DNA from: DTKD01 sp964494345
GTDB lineage: Bacteria; Armatimonadota; UBA5829
DNA length: 64,000 nt
Assembly: GCA_964494345.1 (NCBI GenBank)
Contig: CAZBSI010000003.1
Location: 319,854 to 383,853, forward strand
Reading direction: 5' to 3'
The position numbers and the translations under genes are program-made. This document shows, piece by piece, positions 7,861 to 16,114 of the stretch. Every line of letters begins with the position of its first letter. The first letter of the stretch is position 1. The notes under the pieces are model-generated. The model saw only the letters and a program-made list of their open reading frames with translations, was not told the DNA's origin and ran no database searches.

Positions 7861-10263
7861 TTATAACATTGCTACCGGATCAACATCTACCGCGAGCTTT
7901 CTGCGAACGGCAGGATTGACTTCGAATGCGGCTCGAAGTAAACCGATCGCCGCCTCTCGTTCTGCCGACCGCATCACCGTGTGCCAACGATATTGACCCT
8001 TTAATTTTGATAGCACCGCCGGAATCGGGCCGTCGATGGTGACTTTTTTTCGCAAGGCATATGGTAAAGACGATATGGTTTTATTCAGTTCGTCGAGAAC
8101 TGCCCTGGCCTCGGCTTCGTTTGGGCTGCGAGACGTAAGATTGATGAGCGTGGAATAGGGAGGGTAGTTAAGCTCGCGTCTGCCCTGCAATTCCAACTCA
8201 AAAAAGCTCACATAATCGTGGTCGACCGCGCATTTGATGGCGTAATTGTCAGGATCGAAAGTCTGGATTATTACCTCACCCGGAGTCTTTCCCCTGCCCG
8301 CTCTGCCTGCTACTTGTGAGACGAGTTGATAGGTGCGCTCGGCGGCTCGAAAATCAGGCAGGTTAAGGGAAGTGTCGGCGCTGATTATGCCAACCAGAGT
8401 AACGTTTGGAAAATCCAGCCCCTTTGCGATCATCTGTGTGCCGATCAGGATATCCGCCTCCCCAGCTCGAAACGTGCCCAGTATTTCACCGTGGGCTCCC
8501 TTGCGAGAGGTGGTGTCGCGATCCATTCTCAGCACCCTGGCGTTTTCGAACATCTGCCTGGCGGCCTCTTCGACCTTTTCCGTGCCAATCCCGAACTTGC
8601 GAATCTTCAATCCCTGGCATTTGGGACAGACATCCGGCGCCGGTTCCTCGTAACCGCAGTGGTGGCAGCTCAATTTGCGAGCGGCCGCATGCAGCTTCAA
8701 TGAGACGGCGCAGTGCGGGCATCTGGCGACGTAACTGCATTCCCTGCACATCAGAAAAGTGGAGTACGCGCGCCTGTTTTGAAGCAGAATCACTTGTTCC
8801 CCACGGTCGAGTCTCTCGCGGATTCCCTGTTCGAGTTTTTCTGTGAAGATCGTGGCTTTGCCCTTTGCGAACTCATCTTTGAGATTAGCTATTTCAACAG
8901 TGGGCATTGGGCGGTTTTCTACTCTGCTTGCCATCGTAAGCATCACATATTCGCCGTTTTGGGCGGCGTGATACGTCTCGATGCTGGGGGTTGCGCTGCC
9001 GAGCACCAAGGCGGCATTTGCGTCCTGCGCTCGTTTTATCGCCACATCGCGGCCGTTGTATCGTGGGGAGGAGTCCTGTTTATAGCTGGCCTCGTGCTCC
9101 TCATCGACTATTATCAAGCCAAGATTTGCAAGGGGAGCGAACACCGCCGACCGTGCTCCTAACACGACTCTGGCCTCGCCTTCGGATATTCGCGCCCATT
9201 CGTCGCATCTTTCCCCCGCCGAAAGAGCGCTGTGCAGAACGGCGACCTGGCTTCCCAATCGGCTTTTGAAGATATTCATTACCTGGGTGGTGAGAGCTAT
9301 TTCAGGAAGCAATACCAGACACGTTTTGCCCAACTCCAGGGCACGTTCTATGCAGCGCAGATAGACCTCGGTCTTGCCGCTCGCGGTGACACCGAAGAGC
9401 AGATGGCCGGTGTATTTGCCGGATTGGATACAATTTGTGATGATTTCTACTGCGTTGCGCTGGTCGGTTGTGAGGTCGACTCGTCGTTCGTCGATTCTCG
9501 CAAATGCTGGGTCACGCCGAAAGACCATCTCGATTTCTTCTGCAACGCCTTTATTTATAAGCGAGGTTATTGACGTTCTGCTGATACCGTATCTGCGAAT
9601 TAGCTCAGTGATGGCAATGTCACGACCGAGTTCGGCGATCAGTGAATAGGCTTCCGATTGTTTGTTGGGCAAAGATTTTATTATATCGACTGGCGGGTCG
9701 GAGAGCGGCCTCACGCCCTTTAGGATCTTAGGCTTTCCACCGGGTTGAATTAGTTTCCACTTTCGGCGAATGGCTCCTTTTCTTTCTAGTTGCCTGAGCA
9801 GTCTTTGTATGGTGGGTTTGTCACCGGCAAGACTGCCGACATCTACCGCGCCATTGCCAAATTGGATCTGATTCAGTAAATCTGATTCGGCTGGGGTAAG
9901 GTGTGTTTCGACTTTGAGGCTTTCTACCTCGCATTTGAGCTTGCCCTGCATCACGCCGGGCAGCATACCCATAATCACGCGAGGCAATGGAGCCAAATAT
10001 CGATCAGATATCCACTCGCCCAGGCCGATCATCCCGGCGTTTAGGCGCACCGGGCCGTCGAGAATCGCGATAATCGGGCGAGTGTTTTCGACCGGGGAGA
10101 AGTCCTCTAAGCCGATCACATAGCCGATGGCCCGGCGGGAAGTCAGCGGAACCAGCACGCAAGCACCGATTTCCACCTGCCCAGCCAAGCCATCAGGTAT
10201 TTCGTATGTCAGCGAGTCTATAGGACTGGTCGCGCCTGTGTCGACGACAACCCGTGCATACAA
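7861..10263 (-). CDS. priA: primosomal protein N' (PriA helicase)
   Basis: An 800-residue replication-restart helicase. After the N-terminal 3'-DNA-binding domain come a winged-helix region, the Walker A motif GVTASGKTEVYL, and the DEEH box in IIVDEEHEASYKQD. Paired zinc sites inserted in the helicase core read CRECSYVARCPHC and then CHHCGY with CPKCQG. Motifs IGTQMIAKGLDFPNV and QVAGRAGRG complete the core. Translation starts at TTG 10263, directly after the metK stop (TAG then TTG), with AGGAAG upstream. The 3' end overlaps an unused upstream def ATG by one base (TAATG). Confidence 0.96.
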   Translation of the reverse strand: MYARVVVDTGATSPIDSLTYEIPDGLAGQVEIGACVLVPLTSRRAIGYVIGLEDFSPVENTRPIIAILDGPVRLNAGMIGLGEWISDRYLAPLPRVIMGMLPGVMQGKLKCEVESLKVETHLTPAESDLLNQIQFGNGAVDVGSLAGDKPTIQRLLRQLERKGAIRRKWKLIQPGGKPKILKGVRPLSDPPVDIIKSLPNKQSEAYSLIAELGRDIAITELIRRYGISRTSITSLINKGVAEEIEMVFRRDPAFARIDERRVDLTTDQRNAVEIITNCIQSGKYTGHLLFGVTASGKTEVYLRCIERALELGKTCLVLLPEIALTTQVMNIFKSRLGSQVAVLHSALSAGERCDEWARISEGEARVVLGARSAVFAPLANLGLIIVDEEHEASYKQDSSPRYNGRDVAIKRAQDANAALVLGSATPSIETYHAAQNGEYVMLTMASRVENRPMPTVEIANLKDEFAKGKATIFTEKLEQGIRERLDRGEQVILLQNRRAYSTFLMCRECSYVARCPHCAVSLKLHAAARKLSCHHCGYEEPAPDVCPKCQGLKIRKFGIGTEKVEEAARQMFENARVLRMDRDTTSRKGAHGEILGTFRAGEADILIGTQMIAKGLDFPNVTLVGIISADTSLNLPDFRAAERTYQLVSQVAGRAGRGKTPGEVIIQTFDPDNYAIKCAVDHDYVSFFELELQGRRELNYPPYSTLINLTSRSPNEAEARAVLDELNKTISSLPYALRKKVTIDGPIPAVLSKLKGQYRWHTVMRSAEREAAIGLLRAAFEVNPAVRRKLAVDVDPVAML

Positions 10264-11412
10264 CTAAATCCCCGCTTCCTTTTTCAAAAGATCGACCATA
10301 TCCAGCTCTTCCCACGATACGTTTAGATCGGTGCGGCCAAAGTGGCCATACGCCGCAGTCTGTTTGAATATAGGTTTTCTGAGGCTGAGTTTGTCGATGA
10401 TACCCCTGGGTGTCAAGTCGAAGTATTTGAGGATAAGCTCGCCGATTTTCTCCTCCGGGATTGTGTTGGTGCGCCAGGTGTCGACCATAATACCCATCGG
10501 CTCTGCTTTTCCGATCGCGTATGCCACTTGAAGTTCGCAGCGCTTGGCCAGGCCCGCAGCCACTACATTTTTGGCGACGTATCTCATCATATAAGATGCG
10601 GATCTGTCGACTTTTGTAGCATCCTTGCCGGAGAAGCAACCGCCGCCGTGCTTGGCCATGCCGCCGTAGGTGTCGACGATGATCTTGCGACCTGTGAGGC
10701 CGGTGTCAGCCTGCGGACCGCCGACCGAGAAAGCGCCGGTGGGGTTGACATATATTTCAGTGTTTTTGTCAATCAACTCGGCAGGCACGATAGGCTTTAC
10801 GACGTATTCGATCATGTCTTCTCGAATGGTAGCCTGCGGGATGTTCTGCTGGTGCTGAGTCGAGACGACGACCTTATCTATGCGAATCGGTCTGCCGTCT
10901 TCGTATTCTACGGTGACCTGAGTCTTGCCGTCAGGCCGAAGATAATCGAGTGTGCCGTCCTTACGAATCGCGGCCAGCCTGCGGGCCAGCTTGTGGGCCA
11001 TCATAATCGGCAACGGCATCAGTTCCGGGGTCTCATCACACGCAAAACCGAACATCATACCCTGGTCGCCTGCTCCGCCCACATCGACTCCCATAGCGAT
11101 GTCTGGGGACTGGGACTGGATGCTGGTCATTACGCCGCAGGTATGTGAGCCAATGCCGTAACTTGCTCTGGTATAACCTGCTTGATCAAGCGTGCGCCTG
11201 ACGATGTCCGGGATTTCTACGTAGGCTCTGGTGGTTACCTCACCAGCTACGACTACCATTCCCGTGGTCAACAATGCTTCACACGCAACCCTTGCAGTTG
11301 GGTCCTGCTCGAGTATGGCGTCGAGTACGGCGTCCGAAATTTGGTCAGCCAGTTTATCGGGGTGTCCCTCTGTTACCGACTCAGAGGTGAACATGTGTGT
11401 CTTAGAACTCAC
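10264..11412 (-). CDS. metK: S-adenosylmethionine synthetase
   Basis: A 382-residue enzyme forming S-adenosylmethionine from methionine and ATP. Diagnostic motifs are VTEGHPDKLADQISDAVLD near the N-terminus, GAGDQGMMFGFACDET in the middle, and GGCFSGKDATKVDRSASY. The GTG start overlaps the coaBC stop (GTGA) and has a strong GGAGG seven bases upstream. Its place between coaBC and priA differs from the usual Firmicutes/Proteobacteria gene order but occurs in some other phyla. Confidence 0.97.
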   Translation of the reverse strand: MSSKTHMFTSESVTEGHPDKLADQISDAVLDAILEQDPTARVACEALLTTGMVVVAGEVTTRAYVEIPDIVRRTLDQAGYTRASYGIGSHTCGVMTSIQSQSPDIAMGVDVGGAGDQGMMFGFACDETPELMPLPIMMAHKLARRLAAIRKDGTLDYLRPDGKTQVTVEYEDGRPIRIDKVVVSTQHQQNIPQATIREDMIEYVVKPIVPAELIDKNTEIYVNPTGAFSVGGPQADTGLTGRKIIVDTYGGMAKHGGGCFSGKDATKVDRSASYMMRYVAKNVVAAGLAKRCELQVAYAIGKAEPMGIMVDTWRTNTIPEEKIGELILKYFDLTPRGIIDKLSLRKPIFKQTAAYGHFGRTDLNVSWEELDMVDLLKKEAGI

Positions 11413-12620
11413 TTCGTGTCCTCCAGAAAGTTACTTTTAATAAAGTCTAAAATCTCTTTTGCTACCTTGCGTTTCGACATTTTGGGCAGCGTTATGGGAG
11501 ACGTATCTTTGGAGATTAATGTCACTTCGTTGTCATCTCCGCCGAAGACATCACTGCCTTTTCCCACATAATTTGCTACTATAAGATCAGCCTTTTTGCG
11601 TTGTAGTTTCTCCGCAGCATTTTCTAATAAGTTCTCTGTTTCTGCGGCGAATCCTACCACAATGGTATTGCCTTTCGATGCGCCTATTGCAGCGAGGATG
11701 TCCTCGGTTTGGTTCAGCTCCAGTGTGTAGTGATCGGATTTTTTGATCTTGTCAACTTGTGCAGCGACAGGTCGGAAATCCGCCGGGGCTGCCGCCGATA
11801 TGAACAAATCGGAGTCAGCGACTCGACTGAGCGCCTCGTCGTACATCTCTCTCACAGTCTGCACGGAAATCACTTCGACGCCGTTAGGAGCACAAAGATC
11901 TGCAGGGCCGCTAATCAACGTTACTTTGGCTCCCCGATCGGCCGCTTCCTGTGCAATCGCGTATCCCATTTTACCTGATGAGCGGTTGGAAATATAGCGC
12001 ACGGGGTCGATGGGTTCGTGCGTCGGCCCGGCTGTGATTAGAATGCTCCTACCGGCGTAGTCTTTGCCACTGCCGCAGAGCAAATTCTCGATGTATTCGA
12101 CGATTTTATCAGGCTCCGCAAGCCTGCCAGGGCCTGTGTCGCCGCAGGCTAATCTGCCTGATTCCGCGTCAATTATCCCGCAACCTAGCGCGCGCAACTT
12201 CTCAATATTTGCCGTCACGACCGGGTTTTGATACATATGAACGTTCATCGCGGGGCAGATTACTATCTTTTTCGCGACCAGCGCCATAGTGGATAGCATA
12301 TCGTCGGCTATCCCGTTTGCCAGTTTGCCGATAATGTTGGCCGTGGCGGGGGCGATGAGCATTACATCGGCTGTTTCGGGCAGGGCGATGTGGACAATTT
12401 CCCTCGCACGCGGCGGTTCGAAGACGTCGGTTATGACATGATTCGATGTGATTCCCCAGAATGTGGCGGGTTGGACAAGTTTGAGAGCGCTTTCGGTCAT
12501 CACTACGTGAACATCCGCGCCGCGCTTGACGAGTGCGCTGGCAATGTAGGCGGATTTGTAGGCCGCTATTCCGCCGCTGATGCCGAGTATTATCTTTTTG
12601 GATTCCAACGAGCTTTTCAT
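11409..12620 (-). CDS. coaBC: bifunctional phosphopantothenoylcysteine decarboxylase / phosphopantothenate-cysteine ligase
   Basis: A 403-residue fusion of two coenzyme A biosynthesis steps. The N-terminal flavoprotein half (CoaC) has LGISGGIAAYKS, a catalytic-type His in IVHIALPETADVMLIAPATA, and the PAMNVHMYQNPVV substrate clamp. The C-terminal ligase half (CoaB) begins near ILITAGPTHEPIDPVRYISN with SSGKMGYAIA and ends with the KKADLIVAN motif region. Its ATG overlaps the gmk stop (ATGA) and its stop overlaps the metK GTG. No rpoZ gene sits between it and gmk. Confidence 0.96.
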   Translation of the reverse strand: MKSSLESKKIILGISGGIAAYKSAYIASALVKRGADVHVVMTESALKLVQPATFWGITSNHVITDVFEPPRAREIVHIALPETADVMLIAPATANIIGKLANGIADDMLSTMALVAKKIVICPAMNVHMYQNPVVTANIEKLRALGCGIIDAESGRLACGDTGPGRLAEPDKIVEYIENLLCGSGKDYAGRSILITAGPTHEPIDPVRYISNRSSGKMGYAIAQEAADRGAKVTLISGPADLCAPNGVEVISVQTVREMYDEALSRVADSDLFISAAAPADFRPVAAQVDKIKKSDHYTLELNQTEDILAAIGASKGNTIVVGFAAETENLLENAAEKLQRKKADLIVANYVGKGSDVFGGDDNEVTLISKDTSPITLPKMSKRKVAKEILDFIKSNFLEDTK

Positions 12621-13228
12621 AGTTTCTTTGGGTCGCGTTTTACCTTGTTTCGTTCGGCAATTACTATCGCTTTCAGTTTCTGGGCTGCCTTTTCAACGGT
12701 GTCGTTTTCAATGACATAATCGTATTTTGAAACGAATTGCATTTCTTCGGTTGCCGTTGCGAGCCTGGTTTTAATGCTGGACTCGGAGTCGGTTCCTCTG
12801 TCGCGAAGCCTACGTTCGAGTTCCTCCATAGATGGTGGCACGAGGAATACGGCGACGCTATCCGGCCTCTGGCGTTTTATTTCTGCCGCGCCCTGAACCT
12901 CGATGACGAGAATTACATCGTTGCCTTGAGAGTTCTGTTGTTCGACCCATTCGCGCGGGGTGCCATACCAGTCGCCGTCGTAAAGCGCGCTCTCTAAAAA
13001 GAATCCCCGTGCCCGCCTCTGAGTAAACTCGTCCGTGGTCAGGAAAAAGTAATCTACTCCGTCGACTTCGTTGCCCCGATCACACCTGGTAGTGCAGGAG
13101 ATGCTTTTTTTGACGTCGGCGCCGAGGGTGAGAAACTTTTCAAATACCGTATCTTTTCCCACTCCAGAAGGCCCGGAAAGCACAATAAGGAGGCCCCCGT
13201 CTTGCGCATATTCTTCCCAGATTCGCAC
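12617..13228 (-). CDS. gmk: guanylate kinase
   Basis: A 203-residue kinase converting GMP to GDP. It shows the P-loop SGPSGVGKDT, the GMP-binding segment SISCTTRCDRGNEVDGVDYFF, and VILVIEVQGAAEIK, then the lid region with RLRDRGTDSE. The frame is open to a GTG at 13267. The GTG at 13228 is preferred because AGGGGG lies about eight bases upstream and the family starts close to the P-loop; the longer form would add 13 residues. It is the first gene of the leftward gmk-coaBC-metK-priA-def-fmt operon. Confidence 0.94.
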   Translation of the reverse strand: MRIWEEYAQDGGLLIVLSGPSGVGKDTVFEKFLTLGADVKKSISCTTRCDRGNEVDGVDYFFLTTDEFTQRRARGFFLESALYDGDWYGTPREWVEQQNSQGNDVILVIEVQGAAEIKRQRPDSVAVFLVPPSMEELERRLRDRGTDSESSIKTRLATATEEMQFVSKYDYVIENDTVEKAAQKLKAIVIAERNKVKRDPKKL

Positions 13229-13341
13229 CGGCAGATCCCCCTGAAATAGTCTTTCAGAGTATAGCACGGCGGATATGCAGTGTCAACGAAATCAAGAGTT
13301 CGTATGCGGAACACTTATATCTCTCTTGAACGGTTCATTCC

Positions 13342-13369
13342 TCAACAAAATACCATATTGTGATAGAAT
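13342..13369 (+). promoter_or_regulatory. promoter of the Shedu-like gene
   Basis: TCAACA at 13342-13347 and TAGAAT at 13364-13369 are separated by 16 bp. TG sits one base before the -10, making it an extended -10 (TGaTAGAAT). A start near 13376 would leave a 5' leader of about 55 bases before the ATG at 13432, which has GGAG nine bases upstream. Confidence 0.55.
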
Positions 13370-13431
13370 TATATGGATTAGATTGTAGTTTTGTTTTGAT
13401 GGTATCACAACCTATAACGGAGTAGTAACAT

Positions 13432-14745
13432 ATGGCAGATACGGATAATAATGGGGTTTATGAGGTAGACCCCAAAACAAGCAAGCAGGCAGATATTTTA
13501 AACGCTGTTCCACTTACCCCTGGAGACGGTTTTATAGACGGCAATGTACTTGCTGAGGACTTTTCCAAGGAAGACCCCGAATATCATAAGGACGAGAGAA
13601 TTGTGGCAGATACATCGAAGCACAAAAACAAATTTCGTAAGGTTGCAAGGTTCGGCATACAGAATGATGATCAGTATCCCGGTGCTAATGTCAAACTCCA
13701 ACTCTACTACCAGCGAAAGCCCAACGGGGTCACGGAGTGGATAGATACTCCGCCTGATGGCTTTTTTGACGCGAAGAGTCTGAAAGGAGGAGAGCAAATC
13801 AGAATTGCACTCGGACACCGGGAAACACTTAAGTTATACGAGCATCTTACTAGCCTTTATGCTTTATGCGATTACGGGATACCCTATGAGAAGTGCAAAT
13901 GCACTGTATACCACGACGATGTTCGAGCTATCCCAGAAAGCGAATACGCTGATACATTCTACTATATCTTGGATGAGTTCCCAGAAGTGCTTGAAGATCT
14001 GGCCGCACGCATCAAAAGTGGAGTGAACTTTCAACCTGCTCTAGTGGATGTCGTAGAGGCACATTTTTTGAGACAAAGGAAGGAGGCTTTAGATCTCTTT
14101 GAACAGAAGATGCGCATTGCACTCGACGATGAACACCCTGATCCTTTGCCGAGTGGCCAAGGTAGCCACGATAAATGGGATGAAAGAAAGTGGAGTACTT
14201 TCTTTAAAAAAAACAAATGGATATTAGGCCACGGTTTATCATACCAGTTTTTGAACCTGCTCCAACCGCAAGCTTCCGTAGGCGAAACCGATTTGAGCGG
14301 ACGTGGAGATCAGATAGTCGACTTCGCTATGAACACGGTCGGTGACATTAAGTACTCCGTATTGGTTGAGTTAAAGCTGCCTTCTACCCAACTCATTATA
14401 AATGACAAAAAGGACAAAGGTTACCGCAATCATACATATCATATCAGTAAAGAATTTGCTGGAGCCGTGGCTCAAATGCAATCTCAATGCGAATCCTGGC
14501 TTCATAAAGCGAGAAGTACAGAAAGTGGCAAGCAACTTGAGAACAGCGGCATCTACACCTGCCAACCCAAAGGCATACTCGTTATCGGACATACCGGAGA
14601 TCTCAAAGATAAAAAAGACAGGATGTTGTGTTTCGAACGCTTCAGACGCAACCTACATAATCCTGAAGTTATCACTTTCGATGAGCTTTTTGAGCGCGCT
14701 AGATACATAGTGGGCAAGGAAGACACTTTGCAAGACGAAAGCTAG
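13432..14745 (+). CDS. Shedu-type anti-phage nuclease (DUF4263, SduA-like)
   Basis: A 437-residue protein. The C-terminal half carries the DUF4263 pattern: ERKWSTFFKKNKWILGHG (about 252-268), GRGDQIVDFAMN (about 290-301), SVLVELKLPSTQLI (309-322), HISKEFAGAVAQMQSQ (337-352), PKGILVIGH (379-387) and PEVITFDELFERARYI (411-426). Asp298 and the E313-x-K315 pair fit a PD-(D/E)xK nuclease centre. DUF4263 is the nuclease domain of the single-gene Shedu phage-defence system. The N-terminal 240 residues are a separate region I do not recognise; in Shedu this part is variable and thought to sense or regulate. The gene looks AT-richer than its neighbours, is a solo transcription unit, and sits between core operons, all suggesting acquisition by transfer. 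Confidence 0.85.
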   Translation: MADTDNNGVYEVDPKTSKQADILNAVPLTPGDGFIDGNVLAEDFSKEDPEYHKDERIVADTSKHKNKFRKVARFGIQNDDQYPGANVKLQLYYQRKPNGVTEWIDTPPDGFFDAKSLKGGEQIRIALGHRETLKLYEHLTSLYALCDYGIPYEKCKCTVYHDDVRAIPESEYADTFYYILDEFPEVLEDLAARIKSGVNFQPALVDVVEAHFLRQRKEALDLFEQKMRIALDDEHPDPLPSGQGSHDKWDERKWSTFFKKNKWILGHGLSYQFLNLLQPQASVGETDLSGRGDQIVDFAMNTVGDIKYSVLVELKLPSTQLIINDKKDKGYRNHTYHISKEFAGAVAQMQSQCESWLHKARSTESGKQLENSGIYTCQPKGILVIGHTGDLKDKKDRMLCFERFRRNLHNPEVITFDELFERARYIVGKEDTLQDES

Positions 14746-14866
14746 CTGACCAATAGCAAGTTCAATTCAAGCGAAACGGTTTATTAGCTGTATAGTCGCC
14801 TGCGTGCAGCACAATCGAAATGCTACAAGCAGCTTTCCATCGCATTAATCCCACATTACTATCTGC

Positions 14867-14872
14867 TATAAT
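14867..14872 (+). promoter_or_regulatory. -10 box upstream of dinB
   Basis: A perfect TATAAT at 14867-14872 with only a weak -35 (attaat, 14844-14849). A transcript starting near 14880 leaves too little leader for the ATG at 14885 and favours a GTG start at 14897 or 14900. Confidence 0.5.
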
Positions 14873-14884
14873 CGAAGCAGATAG

Positions 14885-16099
14885 ATGGAGAGGCGCGTGG
14901 TGGAATCCTCTGATAGAGTCGTATATTTGCTGGATATGGACGCGTTTTTTGCGAGCGTGGAGGAGCGCGAACGACCGGAGTTGGTTGGCAAGCCGGTGAT
15001 GGTGGTCGGTAGCGCAAGCCCGCGGTCGGTGGTGTGCGCCGCCAATTATGAGATACGAAAATATGGGGTGCATTCGGCAATGTCTTACACCCAGGCCGTC
15101 AGATTGTGCCCGCATGCTGAGATAATCCCCGCACGACCCGCCCTTTATCGACAGGCTTCGAGAAGAGTTTTTGCGATATGTGAGACGTTTACGGATATGG
15201 TGGAGATTTCTTCCATTGACGAGTGCTATATGGATATGACTCGCACCTGTGAGCGTTTCGGCGGGGCAATAGAGGCGGCAAGGCAGCTTAAGGAGCGGAT
15301 TCGTAAGCAGGAAAAACTGACCTGCACGATTGGGATTGCGCCTAATAAGCTGCTTGCAAAACTGGCGGCCGGGCTGAAGAAACCGAACGGGCTTTCGCAG
15401 ATTAAATGGGAAGATTTGGATAGCTTGTATGATACGCTGCCATTGACCGCGCTGCACGGCATTGGGCAAAAGACCGCGGAAAAACTGCGGACGATGGGCA
15501 TTACCACCGCCGCAGGATTGGGCCGGACCAGCAGGCACAGGCTGCAAAAGACGTTCGGGGTGTTGGGAGACAGGCTGGCGGATATGGGGAAGGGGCTGGA
15601 TGATTCGCCGGTTGTGCCTTATTACGAAAGGGCCATAGAGAAATCCATCAGCCATGAAACTACCCTCGGGGAGGATACCACGGATGTCGGGGAACTTAGC
15701 CACATGCTGCATTATCTCTCCGAACAGGTGGCGTACAGGTTGCGCAAGAGCGGACTGATGGCCGGAGTGGTCGGGGTGGTTGGAAGATATGGAAATCTGC
15801 AGCGCACTACCCGTAGCCATAGCCTGTCGGAGCAAACTGACGATGGATTGGCGATATATCACGCGGCCAGGCCCCTGCTCGATAACATCCTGAGCAAAGG
15901 CCTGCCGTTGAGGTTAATAGGAGTCTCGGCGTCCGGGCTGACCGATGAGGTTGTTCAGCACGGCCTGTTTGACGACCCCAAACGAAAAACACTGGTCGAG
16001 ACGGTCGATAAAGTCAATGAGAAACTCGGCAAAACCGCCCTCAAACCCGCCTCCCTTTTACACACCAGGAAACGTGACCACATCACTTTCAAGGGTTGA
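14885..16099 (+). CDS. dinB: DNA polymerase IV (Y-family)
   Basis: A 404-residue translesion polymerase. The metal-binding motif LLDMDAFFASVEERERPEL opens the palm domain. VSAANYEIRKYGVHS-like residues follow, then the second acidic motif SSIDECYMDMT. Next come CTIGIAPNKLLAKLAAGLKKPNG and the helix-hairpin-helix segment LHGIGQKTAEKLRTMGI, with a little-finger domain at the C-terminus. The frame is open from the ATG at 14885, but a GGAGAGG site at 14887-14893 and the -10 box position point to a GTG at 14897 or 14900. No clear LexA box was seen. It converges on the YhaN-like gene with a 15-bp gap. Confidence 0.95.
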   Translation: MERRVVESSDRVVYLLDMDAFFASVEERERPELVGKPVMVVGSASPRSVVCAANYEIRKYGVHSAMSYTQAVRLCPHAEIIPARPALYRQASRRVFAICETFTDMVEISSIDECYMDMTRTCERFGGAIEAARQLKERIRKQEKLTCTIGIAPNKLLAKLAAGLKKPNGLSQIKWEDLDSLYDTLPLTALHGIGQKTAEKLRTMGITTAAGLGRTSRHRLQKTFGVLGDRLADMGKGLDDSPVVPYYERAIEKSISHETTLGEDTTDVGELSHMLHYLSEQVAYRLRKSGLMAGVVGVVGRYGNLQRTTRSHSLSEQTDDGLAIYHAARPLLDNILSKGLPLRLIGVSASGLTDEVVQHGLFDDPKRKTLVETVDKVNEKLGKTALKPASLLHTRKRDHITFKG

Positions 16100-16114
16100 T
16101 GTCGTGGCACAGCG

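Noticed and set aside
10342..11148. 268-codon plus-strand frame opposite metK
   Set aside because: Shadow of metK.
14762..15862. 366-codon minus-strand frame opposite dinB
   Set aside because: dinB on the plus strand has full Y-family motifs; the opposite frame has low-complexity His/Pro/Arg composition.
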